Shown here: positions 52,952 to 62,190 of the stretch, piece by piece
How positions within the stretch are numbered: the first letter of the stretch is position 1
Layout: each line of letters begins with the position of its first letter
Source: Candidatus Nitrosopelagicus sp.
Lineage (GTDB): Archaea > Thermoproteota > Nitrososphaeria > Nitrososphaerales > Nitrosopumilaceae
DNA length: 64,000 nt
Reading direction: 5' to 3'
Assembly (NCBI GenBank): GCA_028344575.1
Contig: JAOMBO010000004.1
Location: forward strand, 27,980 to 91,979
Notes under the pieces: model-generated
What the model was told of the DNA's origin: nothing
Database searches by the model: none
Seen by the model: the letters and a program-made list of their open reading frames with translations, nothing else
Position numbers and translations under genes: made by a program

Positions 52952-54163
52952 ATGAGTATGGCACCCCAAGAATTAGAAAAAAGCGCTAGTAAATATGCGG
53001 CAGCTGCGATAAGAGCTGACTCGCAAGGTGCTGCTGGAATGGCTATAACTGACTATCAAAACGCATCTGATACTCTATTGAAATTAATACGACTTTATCC
53101 TACGAGTAGTCTAAACAAAATCTACAAGCAAAGTTATCAAAAATATCAAGAACGTATTCAAGCATTACGTGATACAAATGGTGCAGATATTCCACCTGTA
53201 GTGGATCCTAACGCATCTCCTGAAGAACAAAAAAAGGCTCTTGCTAGGGCTCAACCTCATAAAGATGATGGTGGTGACCTTGAAGAACTAGTTATGAAAG
53301 AAAAACCTGATGTAAAATGGTCTGAGGTAATTGGATTAGATGATGCAAAAGGTGCATTACGTGAATCAATTGTCTATCCTAGTAAAAGACCTGACTTATT
53401 TCCATTAGGTTGGCCAAGAGGAATGTTGTTGTATGGTCCTCCTGGAACTGGTAAAACAATGCTTGCAGCAGCCACTGCAAATGAATTAGATGGTTATTTC
53501 ATCAATGTTGATGCTGCATCAATGATGAGCAAATGGCTTGGTGAAGCAGAAAAAAATGTATCAAAATTATTCAATATGGCAAGAAAATATAATGAACGTG
53601 AAGGTAAACCTGTAATCTTATTTATCGATGAGGTTGATTCTCTTCTTGGAGATCGAAATAGCGAGGTCGGTGGTGAAATTAGAGCAAAAAACCAATTCCT
53701 TTCTGAATTAGATGGTGTTAATGGAAAAGGTAAGGAAACTATGATGTATGTAATTGGCGCAACTAACAAACCATGGAGTTTAGATGAACCATTTCTAAGA
53801 CGATTCCAAAAACGAATCTATGTGTCTCTTCCGGCAATGGATGCACGAAATAAATTATTTGAACAATACACTGCTCCTCTAAAAAAATCTACACGATTCA
53901 ATCTTGTCAGTCTTGCAAAACAATTTGATGGATACAGCGCAAGTGACATCAAAGATGTATGTCAAGGTGCACAATTGTTAGTTGTAAATGAATTATTCCG
54001 ATCTGCTAATTATCATGAACCTGTTGACGGCGAATCTCCACAAGATCCTCGTGAGTTAACAATGGCTGACTTTAAAGATATCAAAGCAAGAAGAAAGCCA
54101 AGTGTTTCTACAGAAAATATTCGTGCATATCATAAATGGAGCGAATCTTTCGGAGCCCTCTGA
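52952..54163 (+). CDS. cdvC: CdvC, Vps4-like AAA ATPase of cell division
   Basis: 403 residues. Residues 1-75 form an MIT domain that binds ESCRT-III tails; a linker follows, then a Vps4-type AAA core with Walker A GPPGTGKT (162-169), Walker B VILFIDEVDS (Asp226-Glu227), sensor/arginine-finger region RRFQKRIYVSLPA and a C-terminal Vps4 helix. It powers ESCRT-III (CdvB) filament remodelling at division. A hairpin overlaps its stop codon. Confidence 0.95.
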   Translation: MSMAPQELEKSASKYAAAAIRADSQGAAGMAITDYQNASDTLLKLIRLYPTSSLNKIYKQSYQKYQERIQALRDTNGADIPPVVDPNASPEEQKKALARAQPHKDDGGDLEELVMKEKPDVKWSEVIGLDDAKGALRESIVYPSKRPDLFPLGWPRGMLLYGPPGTGKTMLAAATANELDGYFINVDAASMMSKWLGEAEKNVSKLFNMARKYNEREGKPVILFIDEVDSLLGDRNSEVGGEIRAKNQFLSELDGVNGKGKETMMYVIGATNKPWSLDEPFLRRFQKRIYVSLPAMDARNKLFEQYTAPLKKSTRFNLVSLAKQFDGYSASDIKDVCQGAQLLVVNELFRSANYHEPVDGESPQDPRELTMADFKDIKARRKPSVSTENIRAYHKWSESFGAL

Positions 54164-54183
54164 TCGGTTTTTACGTCGATCAG
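54160..54183. terminator. Hairpin at the cdvC 3' end
   Basis: CTGATCG-(10)-CGATCAG: seven perfect paired bases around a T-rich loop, overlapping the TGA stop of cdvC. Could end transcription, protect the 3' end, or act as an operator for carA just downstream; no U-run follows it. Confidence 0.4.
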
Positions 54184-54306
54184 TAAAGAAGCTTTTAAAT
54201 CCTGATTCAAAGAGACTTGTAGAGGGTCACAATAACTACACAGAAATCCAAGCATGCAAACAAGTTTGGGAAGCTGATCCTTTCTGATGGAACCGTTCTA
54301 GATGGA

Positions 54307-55371
54307 ATGGGTTTTGGTTATTCTACTACTGTTTTCGGTGAAATTGTCTTCAATACAGGTATGGTGGGCTATACGGAGGCTCTAACTGATCCCTCATACA
54401 ATGGCCAAATTCTTACGTTAACATATCCTCTTGTTGGAAATTACGGTGTTCCAGATTCAACCGAAGTTGATGAGGATGGAATTTCTAAATTCTTTGAATC
54501 TGATATGATGCAAATTCGAGGCCTAGTAGTTCACGAATTATCTCAAACTGCAAGTCATTGGAATCTCAAAATAACCTTAGATGAATGGATGTATAATGAA
54601 AAAGTTCCTGGTATCTCTGGAATTGATACTAGGGCAATTACAAAGAAACTTACAAGCAGTGGTGTAATGATGGCTGCTTTAGTCGTATCTGATACCGAAA
54701 TTGATGTAGAAGAAATTAAAAAAGAGCTTGCAAATATTACGACATACACTTCTGAAAAATTCATGGATACTGTATCCACTAAAGAGGAAAAAGTATACGG
54801 TGATGATAATCAATCTGTAGTAGTTATTGATACTGGAGCAAAAAATGCAATTGTTAGAAATATTCGAGAATTGGGATACAAAGCAATAGTTGTTCCTTGG
54901 GATACACCTTTTGATAAAGTGATGTCACACAAACCCAAAGGAGTTGTTTTGAGTAGTGGTCCTGGAGACCCACAAAATTGTCCTGAAACTATTGATACCG
55001 CAAAAAAATTAATTGAAAATAATGTTCCTACATTAGGTATTTGTCTTGGCGCACAAATAATTGGCATTGCAGGAAATACTGAAACCTACAAACTAAAGTA
55101 TGGCCATCGTGGACAAAACAAACCTTGCATTAACTTAGAAACAAATCAAGTTTATGTTACTAGCCAAAATCATGGTTATGGAATAAAACCTGAGTCTTTA
55201 GAAAAATCTGATTTTAAATTATGGTTTTCAAACGCTGACGATAAAACAGTTGAGGGTATAAAGCATAAAACTAAGAATTGTATCGCTGTACAATTTCATC
55301 CTGAAGCTGCACCTGGTCCTTTTGATTGTAAGTATGTATTCGATGAATTAAAAAAATTAATGGAGAAATAA
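54307..55371 (+). CDS. carA: Carbamoyl-phosphate synthase small subunit (start unresolved)
   Basis: 354 residues from the first in-frame ATG, but homologous sequence extends upstream: the codons before it read GKLILSDGTVLDG, part of the first strand of the CarA fold, back to a stop at 54220-54222 with no ATG, GTG or TTG in frame. Glutaminase signature LGICLGAQIIG (the usual His of GICLGHQ is Ala) and QFHPEAAPGP are present. A TATA-like TTTTAAAT at 54193-54200 predicts transcription near 54222. Either a non-AUG start or a one-base error/frameshift near 54265-54272 is needed. Confidence 0.85.
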   Translation: MGFGYSTTVFGEIVFNTGMVGYTEALTDPSYNGQILTLTYPLVGNYGVPDSTEVDEDGISKFFESDMMQIRGLVVHELSQTASHWNLKITLDEWMYNEKVPGISGIDTRAITKKLTSSGVMMAALVVSDTEIDVEEIKKELANITTYTSEKFMDTVSTKEEKVYGDDNQSVVVIDTGAKNAIVRNIRELGYKAIVVPWDTPFDKVMSHKPKGVVLSSGPGDPQNCPETIDTAKKLIENNVPTLGICLGAQIIGIAGNTETYKLKYGHRGQNKPCINLETNQVYVTSQNHGYGIKPESLEKSDFKLWFSNADDKTVEGIKHKTKNCIAVQFHPEAAPGPFDCKYVFDELKKLMEK

Positions 55372-55374
55372 AAA

Positions 55375-58300
55375 ATGCCAAAAAATGAATCCCTAAAGAA
55401 AATTCTTGTACTTGGAAGTGGTGCAATAAAAATTGGTGAAGCTGGTGAATTTGATTATTCTGGAAGTCAATGCTTGAAAGCAATACATGAAGATGAAATC
55501 AAAAGTGTACTCATAAATCCAAATATTGCTACAATTCAAACTGATACCCGATTTGCAGATCAAGTTTACCTTTTGCCTGTAACTCCAGATTATGTGGAAT
55601 CTATTATTGAAAAAGAAAGACCAGATGGTGTTATGTTGGCGTATGGTGGTCAAACTGCATTAAATTGTGGTGTAAAGTTAGAGGATTCTGGAATTTTCAA
55701 AAAATATGATGTTAAAGTCCTTGGAACTCAAGTAGAAGGAATCAAAAATACAGAAGATAGGCAGCTTTTCAAGGATTCAATGAAAGAAGCAGGCGTCCCT
55801 GTACTGAAAAGTAGAACCGTTACAAACTTTGAGGATGCAAAAAAGACTGCTGAAGAATTATCATATCCTGTAATAGTTCGAGTTGCGTATACTCTTGGTG
55901 GTCGAGGTGGCGGAATTGCTCATAATGAAATCGAACTACATGAAATCGTAGAACGTGGAATTAAGGCAAGTCTTGTAGGTCAAGTTCTAGTTGAAGAATA
56001 CATTGGACACTGGAAGCAAATTGAATATGAGGTTATGCAAGACTATGATGGAAATAATGTAATTGTTTGTAACATGGAAAATGTACTTTCGATGAAAGTT
56101 CACACTGGTGACAATATTGTAGTTGCCCCATCTCAGACAATCAATAATAATGAATACCACATGCTACGTACTGCAGCATTACGCGCTACTAAACATGTTG
56201 GAATTGTAGGTGAATGTAATATCCAATATGCATTAGATGCTGACTCTGATAGATATGTTGCAATTGAAATTAATCCTCGTCTTTCACGTTCTTCAGCTCT
56301 TGCTAGTAAAGCAACTGGTTATCCGCTAGCATACATGTCTGCAAAGATTGGATTAGGATACAATCTATCTGAACTAGTAAATAGAATTACAAAAAGTACT
56401 ACTGCATGCTTTGAACCTTCCCTTGATTATATTGTTTGCAAACATCCTCGATGGGATTTCTCAAAATTTGAACTTGCTAATCGTAAACTAGGTGTAACGA
56501 TGAAATCTGTTGGTGAAGTAATGGCTGTTGGAAGAACCTTTGAAGAATCTTTACAAAAAGCAATTCGAATGCTTGACATAGGAAACGATGGATTAGTGTT
56601 AAATCGTTCAAATGGTGAAAAAATCTCTGAAGAAGAACTTGAATACAAACTTTCACACCATGATGATCAAATATTGTATAATGTTGCAATCGCATTAAAG
56701 ATTGGAATAACTGTTGATAGAATATACGAGTTATCTGCAATTGATCCTTGGTTTATTGAAAAAATTCAAAACATTGTAAACACTGAATCCAAACTCAAAG
56801 AATCTGAACTAAATGAATCTGTAATGAGGGAATCAAAAAAGATGGGATTTTCTGATAATCAAATTGCACGTGTAAAAGAAAAAACTCCTGATGAGATACG
56901 TGAAATTCGAAAAAACTTTGGAATTATTCCTGCTGTAAAACAAATTGATACTTTGGCTGCGGAATGGCCTGCAGTCACAAATTATCTTTATCTGACTTAT
57001 GGTGGAAATTCTAATGATATCAAAGTCTCTCCAGATGAAAAAGGAATAGTTGTAGTAGGTGCAGGCCCATATAGAATTGGAAGTAGCGTTGAATTTGATT
57101 GGGGAACTGTGAATATGGTATGGGGTCTTCAAGAAAATGGCGAAAAAAATATCTCTGTCGTAAACTGTAATCCTGAAACTGTATCTACTGATTATGATAT
57201 TTGTACACGATTGTACTTTGAAGAACTCACTCAAGAAAGGCTACTTGACATCGCTGAATTTGAAAACCCTAAAGGAATAATCACCTGTGTTGGTGGACAG
57301 ACCGCAAATAATCTGACTCCTGGTCTTGCACAACGTGGAATCAATATCATGGGCACAAGTGCAATTGATGTTGACCGAGCTGAAGATCGTTCAAAGTTTA
57401 GCGCAGAATTGGATAAACTTCATATCCAGCAACCAAAATGGCAAGCATTTTCAAATCTAATTGAAGCTAGAACCTTTGCACAAGATGTAGGTTTTCCTGT
57501 AATTGTTAGACCATCATATGTTTTGTCTGGTGCTGCAATGAAAGTTGTATGGTCTCAAGATGAGCTTAAAACTTATGTCAAAGAAGCAACTGATGTTTCT
57601 CCGGATCATCCCGTTGTAATATCAAAATTCATGTTAGATTCGTTAGAAGTAGATGTTGACGGAATTAGTAATGGAAAACAAGTAGTTATTGGTGCAATAG
57701 TGGAACATATTGATTCTGCTGGAGTTCATTCTGGAGATGCAATGATGTGTATTCCACCATGGCGTCTTAATAATAAAATAATTGAAACCATTAATGATTA
57801 CACAAAAAAAATTGCATTAACATTTAATGTTAAAGGCCCATTTAATTTACAATTTCTTATTAACAATGATCATGTCTACGTCATTGAGCTTAACATACGT
57901 GCATCTCGTTCAATGCCTTTTGTATCAAAATTGGTAAAAACTAATCTTATCGCACTTGCATCTAAAGCAATTTTAGATAAACCGCTTCCACATGTACCTG
58001 AAAACAAATGGCAAAAAATTCATAATTATGGAATCAAAGTTCCACAATTTTCATTTATGCAATTAGATGGTGCTGATATTGCATTAGGTGTAGAGATGCA
58101 ATCTACAGGTGAGGCTGCATGTTTTGGAAATAGTTTCTATGATGCATTATCAAAAGGTTTGACATCTGTCGGTTATAATTTGCCTGATAAAGGAACTGCT
58201 TTAGTTACTGCAGGAGGTTCTCAAAATAAAGAAAAACTTTTGCCTTCAATTGCTAAACTTAAACAACTGGGATTCAAGATATTGGCAACAGAACATACTG

Positions 58301-58617
58301 CTGAATTTTTTGAAGAAAAAGTTGGAGATATAGAAATTGTACATAAAATTTCAGAGCCAGAACGTAAACCCAACATCTCTGATCTACTTTATGAGAAAAA
58401 AATTGATTTTATCATAAACATTCCAAGTACCTTATCTTTGGAAAAATATGTTGGAATGTTAGACGACGAATATCAAATTAGACGAAAAGCTCTAGAATTG
58501 GGAATCCCGGTACTTACTACCATTGAGTTGGCTGATTCTTTTGTAAAAACACTGGAATGGTTACAAAACAACGAGACTACAAAAGATCCTATCGAACCAT
58601 ATGATATTCTTGAATAA
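55375..58617 (+). CDS. carB: Carbamoyl-phosphate synthase large subunit
   Basis: 1080 residues, two homologous ATP-grasp halves: KILVLGSGAIKIGEAGEFDY and GIVVVGAGPYRIGSSVEFDW begin the two halves, each with RVAYTLGGRGGG or RPSYVLSGAAM. The C-terminal MGS domain (LFPSIAKLKQLGFKILATEH-like stretch) may bind allosteric effectors. It starts four bases after carA. Supplies carbamoyl phosphate for arginine and pyrimidines. Confidence 0.97.
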   Translation: MPKNESLKKILVLGSGAIKIGEAGEFDYSGSQCLKAIHEDEIKSVLINPNIATIQTDTRFADQVYLLPVTPDYVESIIEKERPDGVMLAYGGQTALNCGVKLEDSGIFKKYDVKVLGTQVEGIKNTEDRQLFKDSMKEAGVPVLKSRTVTNFEDAKKTAEELSYPVIVRVAYTLGGRGGGIAHNEIELHEIVERGIKASLVGQVLVEEYIGHWKQIEYEVMQDYDGNNVIVCNMENVLSMKVHTGDNIVVAPSQTINNNEYHMLRTAALRATKHVGIVGECNIQYALDADSDRYVAIEINPRLSRSSALASKATGYPLAYMSAKIGLGYNLSELVNRITKSTTACFEPSLDYIVCKHPRWDFSKFELANRKLGVTMKSVGEVMAVGRTFEESLQKAIRMLDIGNDGLVLNRSNGEKISEEELEYKLSHHDDQILYNVAIALKIGITVDRIYELSAIDPWFIEKIQNIVNTESKLKESELNESVMRESKKMGFSDNQIARVKEKTPDEIREIRKNFGIIPAVKQIDTLAAEWPAVTNYLYLTYGGNSNDIKVSPDEKGIVVVGAGPYRIGSSVEFDWGTVNMVWGLQENGEKNISVVNCNPETVSTDYDICTRLYFEELTQERLLDIAEFENPKGIITCVGGQTANNLTPGLAQRGINIMGTSAIDVDRAEDRSKFSAELDKLHIQQPKWQAFSNLIEARTFAQDVGFPVIVRPSYVLSGAAMKVVWSQDELKTYVKEATDVSPDHPVVISKFMLDSLEVDVDGISNGKQVVIGAIVEHIDSAGVHSGDAMMCIPPWRLNNKIIETINDYTKKIALTFNVKGPFNLQFLINNDHVYVIELNIRASRSMPFVSKLVKTNLIALASKAILDKPLPHVPENKWQKIHNYGIKVPQFSFMQLDGADIALGVEMQSTGEAACFGNSFYDALSKGLTSVGYNLPDKGTALVTAGGSQNKEKLLPSIAKLKQLGFKILATEHTAEFFEEKVGDIEIVHKISEPERKPNISDLLYEKKIDFIINIPSTLSLEKYVGMLDDEYQIRRKALELGIPVLTTIELADSFVKTLEWLQNNETTKDPIEPYDILE

Positions 58618-58633
58618 TATTTCAAAAATTTAC

Positions 58634-59386
58634 TCATAAAACTTGGTTAATTATTGACTCATTACCAATTATCGTACCATCCAATGTCAAAATTTTTGCC
58701 ATTGTAGAATCTTTAATTTTTTCAACTATTGGAGAAATTGATTTTTTATAGTATTTTTTTTCAGTTGCGTAAAAGTATGGATTGAATGAAGGAACTATCG
58801 TGATGTTTAGTTCACCTCTTTTAGATGGAAAAATTTTTGATTTATCTGTTTTAATTGAAATCCAAATTCTTTCTCCATTAAGTAATGAATTCTTATCAAA
58901 ATAAACAGGATGGATATGTCCCATGATTATATTGTTCACACTTGAATAATTTTTTGATGGCATTGTATGACCATGTGTCAATAAAACATCGTCAATAATC
59001 ATTCCTTTTGAACTGATAACTGTAACATCACTTGGAATTAATTTATCAATATTTGAATCGTGATTTCCTGGAATCAAAATTACTTCTAATGAACTTTTTA
59101 CCTCTTCAAAAAAATATGGAACATCTTTCCATTCTGAATTTGTTATAGATTGGATACTTGATTTCACATCTCCTAATAGAATTAATGTATCTGGATTTTC
59201 TTTTTTAATAATTTTTGTAACATTTGAAATAATTTCATTTATTGATGAATTCTTTCTAACCGTATTTTTATTTGATGAAAATTTATGTTCAAATCCAATA
59301 TGGAGATCAGATATAACTAGATTTTTTCTCTTCTCTTCTACAATTAATGCCGGTTCGGAATCAATTATTCTCGTAGTTACCATCAA
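58634..59386 (-). CDS. Metallophosphoesterase (calcineurin-like)
   Basis: 250 residues. Motifs in order: VISDLHIGFEH, ILLGDVKSS, VILIPGNHDSNI, LLTHGHTMPS and IIMGHIHPVYF supply the Asp, Asn and His ligands of a binuclear metal site. Archaeal members of this kind often sit with DNA/RNA helicase genes; here the neighbour is a SWIM-finger protein. Substrate unknown. Confidence 0.9.
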   Translation of the reverse strand: MMVTTRIIDSEPALIVEEKRKNLVISDLHIGFEHKFSSNKNTVRKNSSINEIISNVTKIIKKENPDTLILLGDVKSSIQSITNSEWKDVPYFFEEVKSSLEVILIPGNHDSNIDKLIPSDVTVISSKGMIIDDVLLTHGHTMPSKNYSSVNNIIMGHIHPVYFDKNSLLNGERIWISIKTDKSKIFPSKRGELNITIVPSFNPYFYATEKKYYKKSISPIVEKIKDSTMAKILTLDGTIIGNESIINQVL

Positions 59387-59416
59387 GATTATACGCTTGT
59401 CTTAGATTAATTCCTT

Positions 59417-59719
59417 ATGTCTACAAAACAAGAACGGATAGACTCGATAGTTGATGAAAGACGTGTAAAACTACATCTGTTTAATCCAAGTAAAAGAGAA
59501 ATTTGGACCGTTGTTGGTAAAGCTAAAGAACATTGGATTGATCCTATTTCAAAATTTTGTTCTTGTTCTGGATATTATTTTGGCATGATAAAAAACAAAA
59601 GTCCTTGCTACCATTTAGAATCAATCTTTAAAGCAAAAAAAGAAAATAAATTTGAAATTATCGAATTCAATGATGATGAATACGAATCATTCATTTCTGG
59701 AATTGTTAGCGATTTGTAA
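59417..59719 (+). CDS. SWIM zinc-finger protein
   Basis: 100 residues with the SWIM pattern CxCx(n)CxH: FCSCSGYYFGMIKNKSPCYH near residues 47-66. The first strand part (REIWTVVGKAKEHW) is typical for SWIM proteins. SWIM domains bind DNA or proteins in recombination and repair. Divergent from the phosphoesterase gene. Confidence 0.85.
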   Translation: MSTKQERIDSIVDERRVKLHLFNPSKREIWTVVGKAKEHWIDPISKFCSCSGYYFGMIKNKSPCYHLESIFKAKKENKFEIIEFNDDEYESFISGIVSDL

Positions 59720-59720
59720 T

Positions 59721-60020
59721 CTATTCTAGTTTAATTTCAAAAAGATCATCTTTTGAAACGCCTTTCCAGACACCAATCATTCCATCAGGTTCACATGCTT
59801 CGACTGCTGTGATTTGTTGAACTTTGATATGGTCTGGATTTGGAGGCATCCAAAGCATTGCCATATAGTCACCAACTTCCCCTGCTTGTTTTGGGTCTGC
59901 CATCACTACGTTTTCTTTTTGAAAACCATTACTTGCTAATGCATTCATTGCTTTTTCATTTAGGTCCATTCTTCCATGAAGAAAGAGATAGACCTTTTTG
60001 CTGGAATCTACATCTGCCAT
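59721..60020 (-). CDS. Uncharacterised protein, 99 aa
   Basis: Start at MADVDSSKK is preferred to an upstream ATG (60044). KVYLFLHGRMDLNEKAMNAL suggests an alpha/beta layer like small hydrolases, but no catalytic motif follows. Acidic and soluble. Ends one base from the convergent SWIM gene. Family unknown. Confidence 0.6.
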   Translation of the reverse strand: MADVDSSKKVYLFLHGRMDLNEKAMNALASNGFQKENVVMADPKQAGEVGDYMAMLWMPPNPDHIKVQQITAVEACEPDGMIGVWKGVSKDDLFEIKLE

Positions 60021-60102
60021 ACTTTGATTGAGTAAATTCCGCAAATAAATCTAGATCGGATAAAAGCATTAGATATTTAAAATACCTGCAAAAAGCAAGA
60101 AT

Positions 60103-61026
60103 ATGGCTGGCGTAGATAAATTTGGAGTAATTTTCACAGTTGCATTTGTAGCTGCTATGATTGTCATTATGGCTACTGTTCTACAAACTGACAGTACCTT
60201 TGCCCCATCAACCGACTCAACTCCAACTCAAACATATTCTCCACCACCAACTCAAACATATTCTCCACCACCAACACCAACACCTCAAGCAGCACCTCAA
60301 ACATCATCAAGTGATAACTTGAAGTACACAATTCGTGGCGGCATAGTTGATTCTGTTTCTTCAGATGAAAATCATAACGCAGTAAAAATTATGATGGATT
60401 CTAGATTAGATGGACAACTAACCATTACACTTACTTCTGATTCAGTTACTCCATTTGACGATGGAACATACTTTGTAACTGTCGATGGTGAAGAAGTTGA
60501 ATTTACTCAAGTAGGAAAAAGATTAACAATTGACTTTATGGCAAACTCACAAAAAATTATGATTTACGGTGAAGGTTACAAATCTGGCGGACATGATATG
60601 AGTTCTATGGGTCATTCTGATGATTCAAAAGAACATGAAGCAATGATGGCAGCAGACAAAGCAGCAGCAGACAAAGCAGCAGCAGACAAAGCAGCAGCCG
60701 CTAAAGCAGCAGCCGCAGCAGCTAAAGCCCCAATGGCTGTAACTATTGAACCTGTAGAAGGTTCTGGAGCACCTGGATGTGAACCTGAATGTTATTCTCC
60801 ATCAACTGCAACAATTTCTGCAGGTGGAACTGTAACTTTTTCAAATACTGACATGGCTCCACACACATCAACAAGTGGTACTGCAGCAAATGGTCCAGAT
60901 GGTGTATTTGACACATCATTAATCATGGCTAATGCAAGCTTTGATGTAACATTAGATAATGCAGGAACTTATCCTTACTTCTGTATGGTCCATCCATGGA
61001 TGGAAGGTACAGTTATAGTCGAATAA
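60103..61026 (+). CDS. Secreted cupredoxin with Pro/Thr stalk and Ala/Lys repeats
   Basis: 307 residues. A signal/anchor helix (FGVIFTVAFVAAMIVIMATV) leads to a Pro/Thr/Gln-rich stalk, a beta domain (about residues 70-165), an Ala/Lys/Asp low-complexity linker and a plastocyanin-like domain whose copper ligands are His254, Cys294, His297 and Met300 (YFCMVHPWME). The linker repeat encoded by GCAGCAGACAAA-type units is prone to length change. It probably sits outside the membrane as electron carrier. Confidence 0.9.
   Translation: MAGVDKFGVIFTVAFVAAMIVIMATVLQTDSTFAPSTDSTPTQTYSPPPTQTYSPPPTPTPQAAPQTSSSDNLKYTIRGGIVDSVSSDENHNAVKIMMDSRLDGQLTITLTSDSVTPFDDGTYFVTVDGEEVEFTQVGKRLTIDFMANSQKIMIYGEGYKSGGHDMSSMGHSDDSKEHEAMMAADKAAADKAAADKAAAAKAAAAAAKAPMAVTIEPVEGSGAPGCEPECYSPSTATISAGGTVTFSNTDMAPHTSTSGTAANGPDGVFDTSLIMANASFDVTLDNAGTYPYFCMVHPWMEGTVIVE
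60223..60270. repeat. 24-bp tandem repeat in the stalk of the cupredoxin gene
   Basis: Two perfect copies (60223-60246 and 60247-60270), each encoding eight residues of the Pro/Thr/Tyr-rich stalk. A hot spot for length change by slippage. Confidence 0.9.
60649..60732. repeat. 15-bp-type repeats encoding the Ala/Lys linker
   Basis: Repeated GCAGCAGACAAA-GCA units, then GCAGCCGCTAAA variants, encode the AADKA-type linker between the two extracellular domains of the cupredoxin. Confidence 0.85.
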
Positions 61027-61042
61027 TCTAATACAAATTAAA

Positions 61043-61603
61043 TTGGTTAGAGTCGGCGGAATCATTGTAATTGCAGCAATTTTTACACTAATCGGTATTT
61101 CATTTTATTTTTACTCTGGTGAAGTTTTGACTGATGTCAAGGTCTCTTCTTTTGGTGAACCTGTTCAAGTAGGTGATGTAATGTTTGATGTACAATATGT
61201 TGCAAATTTTGATTTTCTTGGAAAGACTAAGGAATTCAAAATAGCTGAACAAGGTGAAATTGATAGGGGATTAATTGAGGCATCTAATGAGACGCCAACT
61301 CACACATATTTCCAAATACAAGTAACAGCTGAAAACAAGGGTGATGACATAGTGCGACTTACAGGTGGTCAATTACATCTCTATGATGATTCCAATACAC
61401 GTTTTAGTCCAATCTTTGTTGGTTACGGTGAAACTGAATTATCTTTAGTAGATCTTGAACCACAAAAGGCAGTTACTCTTACAACTCAATTTGATATTGA
61501 ATATGATGAAGAAATGCAGTATCGTGTTGGCATTGTTCCAAATAGACATGGTATGGACGGAACACAAGAAATTGCATTTATTTGTATTAAAAATTGCAGT
61601 TAG
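61043..61603 (+). CDS. Membrane-anchored DUF4352-like extracellular protein
   Basis: 186 residues, TTG start. One N-terminal helix (GGIIVIAAIFTLIGISFYFY) then a beta-sandwich domain: PVQVGDVMFDVQYVANF, HTYFQIQVTAENKGDDIVRL, GQLHLYDDSNTRFSP, DLEPQKAVTLTTQFDI. This is the immunoglobulin-like telokin/DUF4352 pattern often involved in binding at the cell surface. 16 bases after the cupredoxin gene. Confidence 0.75.
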   Translation: MVRVGGIIVIAAIFTLIGISFYFYSGEVLTDVKVSSFGEPVQVGDVMFDVQYVANFDFLGKTKEFKIAEQGEIDRGLIEASNETPTHTYFQIQVTAENKGDDIVRLTGGQLHLYDDSNTRFSPIFVGYGETELSLVDLEPQKAVTLTTQFDIEYDEEMQYRVGIVPNRHGMDGTQEIAFICIKNCS

Positions 61604-61794
61604 CTCTTAGTACAGCCACATTTTACATAAACGACCTTGAATTCTCCATCAGACTTTATGTTATGTGACATAGGTCTTCTGCAGTACTTGCATTCTGTAA
61701 ATCCGTGATATTCTTCTACTTTGACAAGTTTCGTCTTCCATGATTTACTCTCTTCATCCCAATATACTGAGTCGATCTCTTTTGGATTATCCAT
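61600..61794 (-). CDS. Small zinc-ribbon-like protein, 64 aa
   Basis: Contains CKYCRRP and a late VKCGCTKS, giving four cysteines in two CxxC/CxC pairs, the pattern of a zinc ribbon. Acidic N-terminus with WDEESKSWKTKLVKVEEYHG. Overlaps the convergent gene by four bases. Function unknown. Confidence 0.65.
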   Translation of the reverse strand: MDNPKEIDSVYWDEESKSWKTKLVKVEEYHGFTECKYCRRPMSHNIKSDGEFKVVYVKCGCTKS

Positions 61795-61869
61795 ATTATT
61801 CCTTGAATTGGTAATGTTTGAATTTTTTGTTTGAAAAGATTAAATTGCATGTCTTAAAAATCAGGTTTA

Positions 61870-62166
61870 ATGAAGGTAGTAACTATTGGAAGTCGTGTAT
61901 TTGTCACAAGCTTCCAACTTGCAGGAGTTCAAGGAAAGATTGTAGATTCTTCTGATGCTGCTTTTGAGGAAATCAAAAAATTATATGATGATTCTGAAGT
62001 TGGTCTAGTTCTTGTTAGTGATGATTTAACTGAACAAATTAATGATAAATTAACAAAATTACGTACTGAACAATCTACACCTTTGGTGTTTGCTCTTCCT
62101 GCATCCGGCAGTGAAAAATCTGAAGTCGATTATAGAGTAATGCTCAAAAAAATTCTAGGCGTATAA
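61870..62166 (+). CDS. atpF: A-type ATP synthase subunit F
   Basis: 98 residues matching the small Rossmann-like subunit F: VVTIGSRVFVTSFQLAGVQG, VGLVLVSDDLTEQINDKL and STPLVFALPASGSEKS in order. Subunit F sits in the central stalk and modulates catalysis. No other ATP synthase gene lies within the visible window, so it is separated from the rest of the operon here or begins a region beyond; following genes are metabolic. Confidence 0.88.
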   Translation: MKVVTIGSRVFVTSFQLAGVQGKIVDSSDAAFEEIKKLYDDSEVGLVLVSDDLTEQINDKLTKLRTEQSTPLVFALPASGSEKSEVDYRVMLKKILGV

Positions 62167-62190
62167 ATATAGAGTAAATAATTATCCATC

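Noticed and set aside
55393..55653. Minus-strand frame inside the start of carB
   Set aside because: Antisense to a certain gene; shadow frames are common because of skewed codon use.
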